Below are positions 1 to 7,499 of a stretch of 20,222 nt of DNA, one piece after another (position 1 is the stretch's first letter; every line of letters begins with the position of its first letter). The DNA lies in contig JAQUUD010000021.1 of NCBI GenBank assembly GCA_028694075.1, positions 1 through 20,222 of the forward strand, in the 5' to 3' direction. The stretch is from Clostridia bacterium (GTDB taxonomy: Bacteria; Bacillota; Clostridia; Christensenellales; UBA1242). The position numbers and the translations under genes were made by a program. Below the pieces are notes generated by a model, which was not told where the DNA came from, did no database searches, and worked only from the letters and a program-made list of their open reading frames with translations.

Positions 1-128
1 GGTTTATGATAATTATTGGGGCAATCTCAGTAATATTTATAATAGGTTTAATCTGCGGAATCAGAATAATAAGAAATAGGCACAAAACCCTCATCTCCAC
101 CCTCGACCACAATCATTTCTTAGACTAA
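1..128 (+). CDS. C-terminal end of a membrane protein (5' end outside window)
   Basis: An open frame runs from base 3 to a TAA at 126-128 and has no start inside the window, so only the last 41 codons are visible. They encode one strongly hydrophobic stretch of about 20 residues (MIIIGAISVIFIIGLI) followed by a short basic, His-rich tail ending NHFLD. This is how many transporter C-termini look, with a last membrane helix and a cytoplasmic tail. An MFS/GPH transporter like the one at the right edge is possible but unproven. A good terminator lies about 110 bp downstream, which supports this being the 3' end of a real transcription unit. Confidence 0.5.
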   Translation, partial: FMIIIGAISVIFIIGLICGIRIIRNRHKTLISTLDHNHFLD

Positions 129-236
129 AGAATTACACTCAAAAAGAGAAGAAACTTAGTTCACATTTTAAAAATGATAAAAACAACTCCACAAGAGTGG
201 GGAATTTAATGAATAAATTTATTTTTTTAACTTACA

Positions 237-275
237 CTCGCTTAACTGGTTAATTAAAAGTTAAGCGGGTTTTTT
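237..275 (+). terminator. Intrinsic terminator after the left-edge gene
   Basis: A 10-bp stem (237-246 CTCGCTTAAC with 260-269 GTTAAGCGGG, one G-U pair) with a 13-nt loop is followed directly by TTTTTT at 270-275. The T run is only on the + strand side, so it acts on + strand transcripts, that is, on the membrane protein gene ending at 128. Confidence 0.85.
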
Positions 276-860
276 ATGTGATAAACTTGTGATGAAAAGC
301 AAAGAAAAATTATAAAATAATAAAAATTCCTTAACAATATTTAAAATAAACAAAGTAGGATAAATTTATTTTGCAGTGTAGAGCATTGATTTCATTTGTT
401 TATTGCAAGCCACATCTATTCGCAAAAGCCAAGTTTTGCGAATAGATGTGACTTTATTTAAATAAATCAATAAAATTACTAATGCTTAATTAATTAAAAC
501 TTCAAAATAAACTATATATTATAATTTAAAACTTAATTTGAAAAACATCATTTAAGAAAATTTTAAAGTTTGTATCTTACATACTATTTGTTTTGCAAAA
601 CTACGAATTATTTCTAAATTTTTTATAATAACTCTTGTAGGTTTTTATTATTACAATAATTCATAATTGATTTTAAATCGATTTAGTTTAATTTAAGTGA
701 TGTCTTTATTCATTGCAATTAGAATAAAACGCTTTAAAACTGCTCTTGCCTAGATTTAATCTAAACGGCACCGCATCAAAAATATTTTAAAAAAATTATT
801 ATGCAATTTCTAAAAATAATCTTTCAGCACAGCCTTCTATAAGTAACAAACTTTTTGTTT
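276..860. other. Gene-poor intergenic stretch
   Basis: This stretch of nearly 600 bp is very A+T-rich and has stop codons in all frames. No protein of convincing length, tRNA or known riboswitch is visible. The only clear structure is the 17-bp hairpin at 411-450. Around 725-860 the base composition rises slightly and a 22-codon frame on the - strand (799-867) reads like protein, but it is too short to call. Confidence 0.6.
411..450. repeat. Perfect 17-bp inverted repeat (hairpin), function unknown
   Basis: CACATCTATTCGCAAAA (411-427) is repeated in perfect inverse complement at 434-450, separated by the 6-nt loop GCCAAG. After one mismatch, three further pairs can form outside (AAG with CTT). 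There is no T run of terminator type on either side, and the arms are richer in G+C than the surroundings. It could be a transcribed structure, a protein-binding site or a remnant of a small palindromic mobile element. Confidence 0.8.
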
Positions 861-889
861 TTGACATAATTCGTCTTTTATTTTATTAC
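861..889 (+). promoter_or_regulatory. Possible upstream promoter P1 of the PadR-like gene
   Basis: A perfect -35 TTGACA (861-866), a 17-bp spacer and a weaker -10 TATTAC (884-889) form a sigma-A-like promoter about 100 bp before the start codon. Its -10 touches the first base of the inverted repeat at 889-916, so a protein bound there would block it. Confidence 0.5.
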
Positions 890-916
890 TATGCAAATAT
901 TATGCAATTTGCATAG
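889..916. promoter_or_regulatory. Inverted-repeat operator candidate for the PadR-like regulator
   Basis: CTATGCAAAT (889-898) and ATTTGCATAG (907-916) are perfect 10-bp inverted arms with an 8-bp spacer. A third copy of TATGCAA at 901-907 lies exactly 11 bp (one helical turn) after the first at 890-896 and forms its own tight palindrome with TTGCATA at 909-915. The site overlaps the -10 of P1 and ends 12 bp before the -35 of P2. PadR proteins typically bind such dyads (ATGT-N8-ACAT type) in front of their own genes, so autoregulation is the likely role. Confidence 0.65.
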
Positions 917-928
917 TATGTTCTTTGT

Positions 929-957
929 TTGACTTTTTATCATATTGTGATTATAAT
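929..957 (+). promoter_or_regulatory. Main sigma-A-type promoter P2 of the PadR-like gene
   Basis: TTGACT (929-934), a 17-bp spacer and a perfect TATAAT (952-957) predict a transcript start near 964. That gives a leader of about 27 nt with an AGGT Shine-Dalgarno (981-984) 6 nt before the ATG at 991. Confidence 0.8.
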
Positions 958-990
958 TAAAATATATTGATAGTAAAGTGAGGTATTGAA

Positions 991-2541
991 ATGAGTTTGA
1001 ATGATTTACCCAGAGGACAACTTTCTACAATCATACTATCTGTTCTTACTGAAGGTGATAAATACGGATATGAAATACTTTCAGAAATAAAAGAAAAATC
1101 AAACGGCACCTTAATTATTAAGCAACCCAGCCTTTATAGCGCATTATCCCGTATGGAAAAACAAGGCTATATTACTTCGTATTGGCAAGATGGTAACATA
1201 GGTGGAAGACGGCATTACTATAGTTTAAGCGATTTGGGCAAAAATCACGTTGAACATCTGGACCAAGTTTTTATTTCAGAAAAAGAAGAACCTAGTTTGA
1301 ATATCTCAAACTTAAAATCAAAAGAATTGTCAACATCTGAAAATAAGTCAACAATCAGCAATGAATCATATATTAGCAGTGATAATGATTCGCCAGTAAA
1401 AATTAATAATGATCTGCCCCATCAAAGTTCATTCTTGAATTCATCGATTTTAAAAATTCGGTCAGATAAACTTGCAAACGAAAAACCAGATAATGAAATG
1501 GTAAACCAACTGAATATTTTTGATAAAAATATTGATTTAACAACAAAAAAATTTAATATTAATGCGGAAATCAATTTATGTAAACCTGCAAATCAAAGTT
1601 TTGCCGAAATAGTTAAAGGTAATTCAAGCAAAATTTTAAGTGTTAGTTCGGATAAAAAAATAACTGAAAAAAGTAATAATAATTCAGACATAATTGACAG
1701 TCCAAAAATTGCAGATAATAATATGCACAATAATTCAATTGAAAACACACCAAATATTGATGTTTTCAGATTGTCAGCCGATAATGAAAAGCAAATTAAT
1801 GAAATAGAAAGCGGAATTTTTATTACTGAAAAATATAAATCTGAAGAAATGCCAAAAGTTAGAAAAATTAATCCTTTGCGGTTAAATGATGATAATGAAA
1901 AAGAATCTTTAAAACTTAAACCTAATCCTGAATATGGGCATACTGAAATGATTAACGAACTTTATAAAAAAAGTAGCACTGTAAAAAACAAAAATTCTCT
2001 TTCTTCCTCTGCTCCAACATTTGAAGAACTGAAAAATTATTATGAAGGTATCAATGTTAAATTTTCTACATATAAAACCCAAGATACTGAACAAAGTGCT
2101 CACAAATCGCCTTTAAATTATATTGATCATTACAAGGCAAGTTTAAAAAAATTTTTAATATTATTTGTTTTAATTTCGTTAGAATCTTTGAGTTGTTACT
2201 TAATCTTCAATTATTTGGACTTACCTATTATTTATTCAGAATTATACATTATAATTCCAGCGATATTTTTAATTAAACCAATTTATTGTGGTTTAATGGT
2301 TCTAACTAAAAAAAGTAAAATTATAACGGAGATAAAAATAAGCCCAATATGGATTGATTTGCTAATAATAATCGTTGGTATAACCCTTATTTATTCCATA
2401 AATATGCTTTTAGGACTTACTTATTTGAATATATCAGAGTATGCAACAACATTCATATACCCTTCAATACTTTTGTTAAATTTAATTGCTATATATATTT
2501 TAAATACAATGATTTATAAAAAAATTAGTTTAAAAAAATAA
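991..2541 (+). CDS. PadR-family regulator fused to a four-helix membrane domain
   Basis: Residues about 10-92 form a PadR-type winged helix: the start (LPRGQLSTIILSVL), the GYEILSEI helix, the PSLYSALSRMEKQGYI recognition region and the GRRHYYSLSDLG wing are all present. Residues about 93-330 are low-complexity and rich in Asn, Ser, Lys, Asp and Glu. A more ordered juxtamembrane piece follows (TFEELKNYYEG and YIDHYKASLKK). Four hydrophobic segments lie at roughly 388-405, 418-437, 455-476 and 488-508. An even number of helices keeps both ends in the cytoplasm, so the DNA-binding domain would face the chromosome. Ordinary PadR proteins have 100-190 residues and no membrane part, so at 516 aa this is a rare architecture. 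The ATG has a good ribosome binding site (GTGAGGT). Its ligand and targets are unknown. The gene stands alone between terminators and probably controls itself through the dyad at 889-916. Confidence 0.85.
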   Translation: MSLNDLPRGQLSTIILSVLTEGDKYGYEILSEIKEKSNGTLIIKQPSLYSALSRMEKQGYITSYWQDGNIGGRRHYYSLSDLGKNHVEHLDQVFISEKEEPSLNISNLKSKELSTSENKSTISNESYISSDNDSPVKINNDLPHQSSFLNSSILKIRSDKLANEKPDNEMVNQLNIFDKNIDLTTKKFNINAEINLCKPANQSFAEIVKGNSSKILSVSSDKKITEKSNNNSDIIDSPKIADNNMHNNSIENTPNIDVFRLSADNEKQINEIESGIFITEKYKSEEMPKVRKINPLRLNDDNEKESLKLKPNPEYGHTEMINELYKKSSTVKNKNSLSSSAPTFEELKNYYEGINVKFSTYKTQDTEQSAHKSPLNYIDHYKASLKKFLILFVLISLESLSCYLIFNYLDLPIIYSELYIIIPAIFLIKPIYCGLMVLTKKSKIITEIKISPIWIDLLIIIVGITLIYSINMLLGLTYLNISEYATTFIYPSILLLNLIAIYILNTMIYKKISLKK

Positions 2542-2638
2542 TAATAGAAATATAAACTATGTACATTTAAGTTTTAAACAAAATCAAAATTAAATTAATC
2601 TAATATATAAATTATTAGTGCATTACACCAAAAAAATG

Positions 2639-2672
2639 AAACCAGCAAAACACTTCTATCCTGCTGGTTTTT
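2639..2672. terminator. Bidirectional terminator between the PadR-like gene and rny
   Basis: AAACCAGCA (2639-2647) pairs with TGCTGGTTT (2662-2670) around a 14-nt loop. T-rich sequence follows on the + strand (GGTTTTTATTT). On the - strand the complement of the A run at 2629-2636 supplies the T tract. It therefore suits both the gene ending at 2541 and rny, which reads toward it from the right. Confidence 0.8.
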
Positions 2673-2785
2673 ATTTATTATAATTCAAATAATTTTCGAA
2701 ACACCTTTCTAAATATAAAGTTAATGATTTATTTTTTTAAACAATTTTTTTAGTTTTAATTAAAATAATAAAATGAAGTAATTTA

Positions 2786-4375
2786 TTATTTTGCTGTTGC
2801 TATAAAGCGAGATTCTCTTATCACATTAACTTTAATTTGACCCGGATAATCCATTTCTTCTTCTATTCGCTTAGCAATATCTCCCGCAAGAAAATGCGCT
2901 GTTTCATCAGACACTTCATTTGGTTTAACAAGAATTCTGATTTCTCTGCCCGCTTGAATTGCATAAGATTTTTCAACACCTTTAAACGAGTTTGAAATTT
3001 CTTCAAGTTGTTCAAGTCGTTTAACATAGTTTTCTAATGTTGCCTTTCTTGCCCCCGGCCTTGAACTTGAAATTGAATCTGCAACCTGAACCAATATTGC
3101 TTCAATGCTGTTAAAATCAACTCCAAAATGATGCGCCTCAATACAATGAATAACTGCTGGGGATTCTTTATACTTTTTAGCCAATTCAATGCCGATTGAA
3201 ACATGAGTTCCTTCAACTTCGTGATCTAAAGCCTTGCCAATGTCATGCAACAAACCTGCACGTTTGGCAAGTTTTACATCAGCATTTAATTCAGTCGCTA
3301 ATAATCCAGCAATAAATGAAGTTTCAAGTGAATGTTTAAGACAATTTTGACCATAACTCGTTCTATATTTTAATTTCCCCAAAATTTTAACAAGTTCAGG
3401 ATGAATACCAAATACATTTGCCTCTTCAACTGTATCTTCCCCCGCTTGTTTTATGGTTTGCTCAATTTCTTTTGTAACTTTTGATACAATTTCTTCAATT
3501 TTTGTTGGGTGAATTCTTCCGTCCAAAATCAATCTTTCAAGTGAAAGTCTTGCGATTTCACGCCTTACTGGGTCGAAGCAAGATACTGTTATGGCTTCCG
3601 GCGTGTCATCAACAATTAAATCAACGCCCATAGCATTTTCAATTGCACGAATATTTCGACCTTCACGTCCGATTATTCTGCCCTTCATATCATCATTTGG
3701 AATTGAAACAACCGAAACTGTCGTTTCAGAAGTGACATCAGTTGCACACTTTTGTATTGCCAAGGTCACAATATTCTTGGCTTTTTTGTTAGCCTCTTCT
3801 TGCGACTTGCTTTCAATTTCTTTTACAAATTTAATTGCATCTTTTCGGGCATCTTCTGTGATTTCTTTAATTAATAAACTTTTTGCATCTTCCTTTTTTA
3901 ATTGAGAAACTTTTTCCAGTTCTTCAATTATTTTCTTTTCTTTTAATTTATTTTCTTCAATTTTCTTTTCTAAATTAGTTTTTAATTCGAATGTTTCCTG
4001 TTTAACTTCTTCTATTTGCTCAGATTTTTTGTCGACCGATAATTCTTTTTTATCAATAAATTCTTCACGCTGAACAATTCTATCTTCGGCTTTTTGAATT
4101 TCAAGACGTCTTTCCTTTATTTCTTTATCAAGGTCAATTCGAAGATGATGCATTTCTTCTTTAGCTTCCAAAAGGGCTTCTTTTTTCACAGTTTTTGCTT
4201 CTGCATATGCCTCTTCAAGCAACTTTGCAGCAGTTGTTTTATTATTTAATATTTTTTTATTAACTATAATCCTTGTAATAAATAATCCAATAACAGCACC
4301 AAGAATTAAGGCACCAACACCCACAAAAACTGAGACAATAGAAGAGTCAATTAAGGCTAATATACTATTGCTCAT
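2786..4375 (-). CDS. rny: Ribonuclease Y
   Basis: RNase Y is the membrane-anchored endoribonuclease that starts decay and processing of many mRNAs in Bacillota. At 529 aa it is full length (Bacillus subtilis has 520). The order of parts is standard: an N-terminal membrane helix (about 14-36), a long Lys/Glu-rich coiled coil (about 45-200), a KH RNA-binding domain with GRIIGREGRN (232-241), and an HD domain with the metal-binding HD at 377-378 (LLHDIGK) and the later EAHH motif. The ATG at 4375 opens a normal anchor (MSNSILALID); the ribosome binding site is weak (AGCAGGT). The gene is monocistronic, with its own promoter about 140 bp upstream. RicT, encoded at 17849-18688, belongs to the complex known to steer RNase Y in Bacillus. 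Confidence 0.97.
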   Translation of the reverse strand: MSNSILALIDSSIVSVFVGVGALILGAVIGLFITRIIVNKKILNNKTTAAKLLEEAYAEAKTVKKEALLEAKEEMHHLRIDLDKEIKERRLEIQKAEDRIVQREEFIDKKELSVDKKSEQIEEVKQETFELKTNLEKKIEENKLKEKKIIEELEKVSQLKKEDAKSLLIKEITEDARKDAIKFVKEIESKSQEEANKKAKNIVTLAIQKCATDVTSETTVSVVSIPNDDMKGRIIGREGRNIRAIENAMGVDLIVDDTPEAITVSCFDPVRREIARLSLERLILDGRIHPTKIEEIVSKVTKEIEQTIKQAGEDTVEEANVFGIHPELVKILGKLKYRTSYGQNCLKHSLETSFIAGLLATELNADVKLAKRAGLLHDIGKALDHEVEGTHVSIGIELAKKYKESPAVIHCIEAHHFGVDFNSIEAILVQVADSISSSRPGARKATLENYVKRLEQLEEISNSFKGVEKSYAIQAGREIRILVKPNEVSDETAHFLAGDIAKRIEEEMDYPGQIKVNVIRESRFIATAK

Positions 4376-4514
4376 TATTTTTTACCTGCTTTTAATAAAT
4401 TAACTTATCAAATAAATAAGGCGATTTTAACGAACTATTTTTATTTTATATATTATTAAGAATTTAAGCGGTTAAGCCCACTAAATCCTTTATTATTTAA
4501 TAAATTCTAATATC

Positions 4515-4543
4515 AGTGTAGAACAGTGAAAAAAAATTGTCAA
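4515..4543 (-). promoter_or_regulatory. Promoter of rny
   Basis: On the - strand a perfect -35 TTGACA (4538-4543), a 17-bp spacer and TACACT (4515-4520) form a sigma-A-type promoter. Transcription would start near 4508, leaving an unusually long leader of about 130 nt before the ATG at 4375. Confidence 0.65.
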
Positions 4544-4649
4544 GCAATTAGAAAAGTTTTTTATCTACTAAAAGTAGAGGCCAAAATTTTTCTACAAATG
4601 CGGACAATATATCTAAAGATCTAATTTATCAAAAATATTAATTATTTTA

Positions 4650-5366
4650 CTAATTAAATTTATTTAGGTTCAATATTTCCCTATTGAATCTCAACTTATA
4701 ATTTAATTCCAGCAAATTTAAAGTGTCATTTATGTCAAATTTAAGCGTTGATAAGTTGCTATATTCCGTGTTTGAGATTATTCGCAGAATTGTGTGAATT
4801 TTAGGAGATATTTCAATGCAATTTAATGGTTTGCAGGCAATGCAACATATTTCGCCAGTATCCAAACAAAAAAATTTTTTTCCAAAAAAATTGTCACCAC
4901 AAATGGCACAATTATGCAAATTTAATTTATAACCCATTGTTTCAAATATTTTTATTAGAAATTTTATCAGGACAAAAGATTTCGGCGGGCTTTCGTAGGC
5001 TAGACATTTAAAAGCAGTTAATGTTTCCAAAAATAATGCAACATCTTGCCGACCGTAAGCGTTAATATCTTTTATTATGCTAAATATAGCACTTGCTTCA
5101 ATATATTTATCAATATCTTGTGACAAATTATGAAAAGTGTCAATAATATTACAATCAATAAGCAAATTATTGCCGTTTTTATTTACAACTAAGAACTCAC
5201 CGAAACAAAAAGGTTCTTTTGCAATTTTTAGTTTTGCTTTAAAACTCTTGACACTTTTTAGCACCACATTAATAAGCCCTTTTTCAAGACTAAAAATTGT
5301 TGCAATTTTATCTTTATCTTTATAGTCTTTTGAACTAATTACAATACCTTTAAATTTTTCTTCCAA
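4650..5366 (-). CDS. recO: DNA repair protein RecO
   Basis: RecO helps RecR load RecA onto SSB-coated single-stranded DNA during RecF-pathway recombination. The N-terminal OB-fold region (KGIVISSKDYKDKDKIATIF) matches the family. The middle is helical, and a zinc site is formed by C153-x2-C156 and C175-x2-C178. At 238 aa the length is normal. The start is TTG at 5366; it puts the conserved KGIV strand at the usual place and no ATG or GTG is available in frame upstream, but there is no clear ribosome binding site. It is the last gene of the block era - unknown - recO, as in many Bacillota. No strong terminator is visible before the rny promoter. Confidence 0.93.
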   Translation of the reverse strand: MEEKFKGIVISSKDYKDKDKIATIFSLEKGLINVVLKSVKSFKAKLKIAKEPFCFGEFLVVNKNGNNLLIDCNIIDTFHNLSQDIDKYIEASAIFSIIKDINAYGRQDVALFLETLTAFKCLAYESPPKSFVLIKFLIKIFETMGYKLNLHNCAICGDNFFGKKFFCLDTGEICCIACKPLNCIEISPKIHTILRIISNTEYSNLSTLKFDINDTLNLLELNYKLRFNREILNLNKFN

Positions 5367-5456
5367 TTTTAACCAACAATTTGTTAATTTTCTTAAATGC
5401 CCTGCTCTTATTCAAATCAATGATATTTTTAAATAACGAGTTTACAATATTCACTA

Positions 5457-5831
5457 TTATCTTTCAAGATGATGTTCAGGCGATTTTTTGACTTTGCCAG
5501 AATTTAAGGTTTGTCTTGTTTTTGATTCTTCTTTTTCTGTTCTCACAGTTTGAATTTGTGATTTTTTATCCTGCTTTATTTCAGTTGATTTATCTTCTAC
5601 TGACCCTTTTAAAAACTCAGACTTCTTTGTTAAATGCTTTGCTCTTTCAACAACAATTAAATAATCTATTATAAAAGGACTAATCCATTTATTTTTCAAT
5701 GACTGTGCCAAAATCCAGTAAGAAAATTTGTTTAAAGGATCAACTGCCCTTTTAGCTAAGCTTTCAACAATTTCAACAACATCAATTTTATATAAAGGCA
5801 AATTATTATTTATTTTATTTGAATTCTTCAT
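5457..5831 (-). CDS. Unknown 124-aa protein between era and recO
   Basis: I do not recognise this protein. Residues about 15-75 look folded and helical, with hydrophobic patches (VVEIVESLAKRAV, SYWILAQSLK, FIIDYLIVVERAKHL). The remainder is a charged Lys/Glu/Ser/Thr-rich tail without hydrophobic runs. There is no signal peptide or membrane helix. The ATG at 5831 has a strong ribosome binding site (AAGGAGAG), which supports it as a real gene. A TATAAT at 5849-5854 lies close upstream but lacks a good -35. It occupies the position of the short yqzL gene in Bacillus (era-yqzL-recO) but shows no obvious likeness to it. Confidence 0.75.
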   Translation of the reverse strand: MKNSNKINNNLPLYKIDVVEIVESLAKRAVDPLNKFSYWILAQSLKNKWISPFIIDYLIVVERAKHLTKKSEFLKGSVEDKSTEIKQDKKSQIQTVRTEKEESKTRQTLNSGKVKKSPEHHLER

Positions 5832-5918
5832 AATAACTCTCCTTTTATATTATATGCTATCTTTCATAAGTTATTATAAACGCTAATTTTTATTAAAGCA
5901 AATAATTTTTAAAGTTTT

Positions 5919-6794
5919 TTAATTAATAAGAGTTAAAGACTCAAGTTGACGCCAATTTTTGTTTACTTTCACCCAAATTGTTAGCATAACTTTATTATTC
6001 AGCATTTTTTCAAGTTCTTTTCGTGCATTAGTGGAAATTTCCTTAATCTTTAGACCACCTTTACCTATTATAATGTTTTTATGACTTAATTTTTCACAAA
6101 CCAGTTCAGCATCAATCACTATTAATTTTGACTTTTCTTCAAATCTTTTAATTATAACCGCAACTCCATAAGGCAATTCATCATTCAATGACAAAAATGT
6201 TTGTTCCCTTATAATCTCGCTTGTCATAAAGCGTACGGATTTATCGGTGTAAACATCTTCTTCATAATAAAAATTTTTTTCTTCATTTTCCGGCAAAAGT
6301 TTTAAAATTTCATTTTTAATTAATTCAATATTTAAATTTTTGATTGAAGAAAAAGGTATAACTGCTTTTAAGTTTTTAATTTCCGCTAAGATTTCAATAA
6401 TTTTCGCGACATTTTCCTGCTTGTTTATATCTTGTTTGCTTATGCCAACAATCGTTGGGGTTTCGCTAGCGAATTTGATTATATTTTCTATTTCTTGGTT
6501 TTCTAAATTTTTTTTGCCATCAATAACATAAAAAATAATATCAACCGAAGCGACCGCACTTCTTACATTATACATCATTAGTTTATCTAATTGATTTTTT
6601 GTTTTGTGAATACCCGGCGTGTCAACAAAAATCAGTTGATGCTTCTCATCTGTTAAAATTCCTAAAATATTATCACGAGTTGTTTGTTTTTTTGGCGTTA
6701 CAATCGCAACTTTTTGCCCCACCAAGGAATTAATTAATGTGCTTTTCCCCGCATTTGTTTTTCCGATTATCCCTATAAATCCGCACTTATACAC
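5919..6794 (-). CDS. era: GTPase Era, ribosome assembly factor
   Basis: Era binds the 3' end of 16S rRNA and controls maturation of the small subunit. The GTPase domain shows G1 GKTNAGKS (11-18), the G2 threonines near TTRDN (38-42) and G3 DTPG (58-61). The G4 guanine-recognition motif reads SKQD (119-122) where the family has NKxD. The C-terminal KH domain is complete, with IIIGKGGLKIKEI and the final VNKNWRQ. The length of 291 aa is normal. The start is GTG at 6794 with AAGGAAA about 8 nt before it; any later start would cut the P-loop strand. It follows ybeY by 67 bp, a functional pairing since both act on 16S 3'-end maturation. Confidence 0.96.
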   Translation of the reverse strand: MYKCGFIGIIGKTNAGKSTLINSLVGQKVAIVTPKKQTTRDNILGILTDEKHQLIFVDTPGIHKTKNQLDKLMMYNVRSAVASVDIIFYVIDGKKNLENQEIENIIKFASETPTIVGISKQDINKQENVAKIIEILAEIKNLKAVIPFSSIKNLNIELIKNEILKLLPENEEKNFYYEEDVYTDKSVRFMTSEIIREQTFLSLNDELPYGVAVIIKRFEEKSKLIVIDAELVCEKLSHKNIIIGKGGLKIKEISTNARKELEKMLNNKVMLTIWVKVNKNWRQLESLTLIN

Positions 6795-6861
6795 TATCTT
6801 ATTTCCTTTTTCCTATATTTATTTATTTTAACAATTTTTACTTTGCATAAAATTTAAAAAA

Positions 6862-7350
6862 TCATTTTCTTCTAATCTTATTTACATTTAAAATTTTTTC
6901 AGAAATTTGATTCATCTCATTTTCATCATCTTCGGTCAAGTGATCAAATCCTAAAATGTGAAGAAAACCGTGAAGTGCCAAAAAACAAACTTCTCTTTTG
7001 AAAGAATGTCCAAATGATTTTGCCTGTTCTTTCGCTAGTTTCCTACAAATTGCAATATCTCCCAAACATATCAAACCGTCATTTTTATTAATTTCTTTCA
7101 CCATATTTTTGTAATCGAAATTTTTGCCTTTGTTCAATTCAAAAGACGGAAAAGATAACACATCTGTTGACTTATCAATATCCCTAAATTGTTTGTTTAA
7201 TTGATGTATTTCCGCTTCCGATAAAAGAGCAACATTAACTGAAAAGCCTTTAAATTCCAGTGAAATTTCATCAAGTGCAGAAGATAATATTTTTTTAATT
7301 TTATGTTTTATTGAACATTGCAATCCAAAATTTTGAAAATATATTTTCAT
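6862..7350 (-). CDS. ybeY: Endoribonuclease YbeY, 16S rRNA maturation and ribosome quality control
   Basis: YbeY is a small zinc-dependent RNase for rRNA processing. The metal site HGxLHxxGxDH is intact: H127, H131 and H137 in HGFLHILGFDH. The upstream conserved segment STDVLSFPSF (61-70) and the GDIAIC strand are also present. At 162 aa it is typical. The ATG at 7350 has a strong ribosome binding site (AAGGAGAAAT). It lies between yqfD and era on the same strand. Confidence 0.96.
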   Translation of the reverse strand: MKIYFQNFGLQCSIKHKIKKILSSALDEISLEFKGFSVNVALLSEAEIHQLNKQFRDIDKSTDVLSFPSFELNKGKNFDYKNMVKEINKNDGLICLGDIAICRKLAKEQAKSFGHSFKREVCFLALHGFLHILGFDHLTEDDENEMNQISEKILNVNKIRRK

Positions 7351-7499
7351 ATTTCTCCTTAATTTGTGTTTTCATTAGTATTTGATTTTAATTAAATCAT
7401 ATTTAAAAATTTAAATATTGAGTTATTTTACCTTAATTCATATAAACTGCTTCATTGTAAGCGTTTAGTCGCCAAACTTTGCTTATTTACTATTTAATA

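Noticed and set aside
799..867. 22-codon frame on the - strand (MSKTKSLLLIEGCAERLFLEIA)
   Set aside because: It starts with ATG and reads like protein, but it has no ribosome binding site, overlaps the P1 promoter of the opposite gene and is too short to separate from chance.
3591..3905. 104-aa frame on the + strand inside rny (and similar antisense frames in recO, yqfD, recN, tatD, spmA and ricT)
   Set aside because: These are antisense shadows of well-supported genes: no ribosome binding site, no family features, and Ser/Phe/Ile-rich composition typical of the complement of A+T-rich genes.
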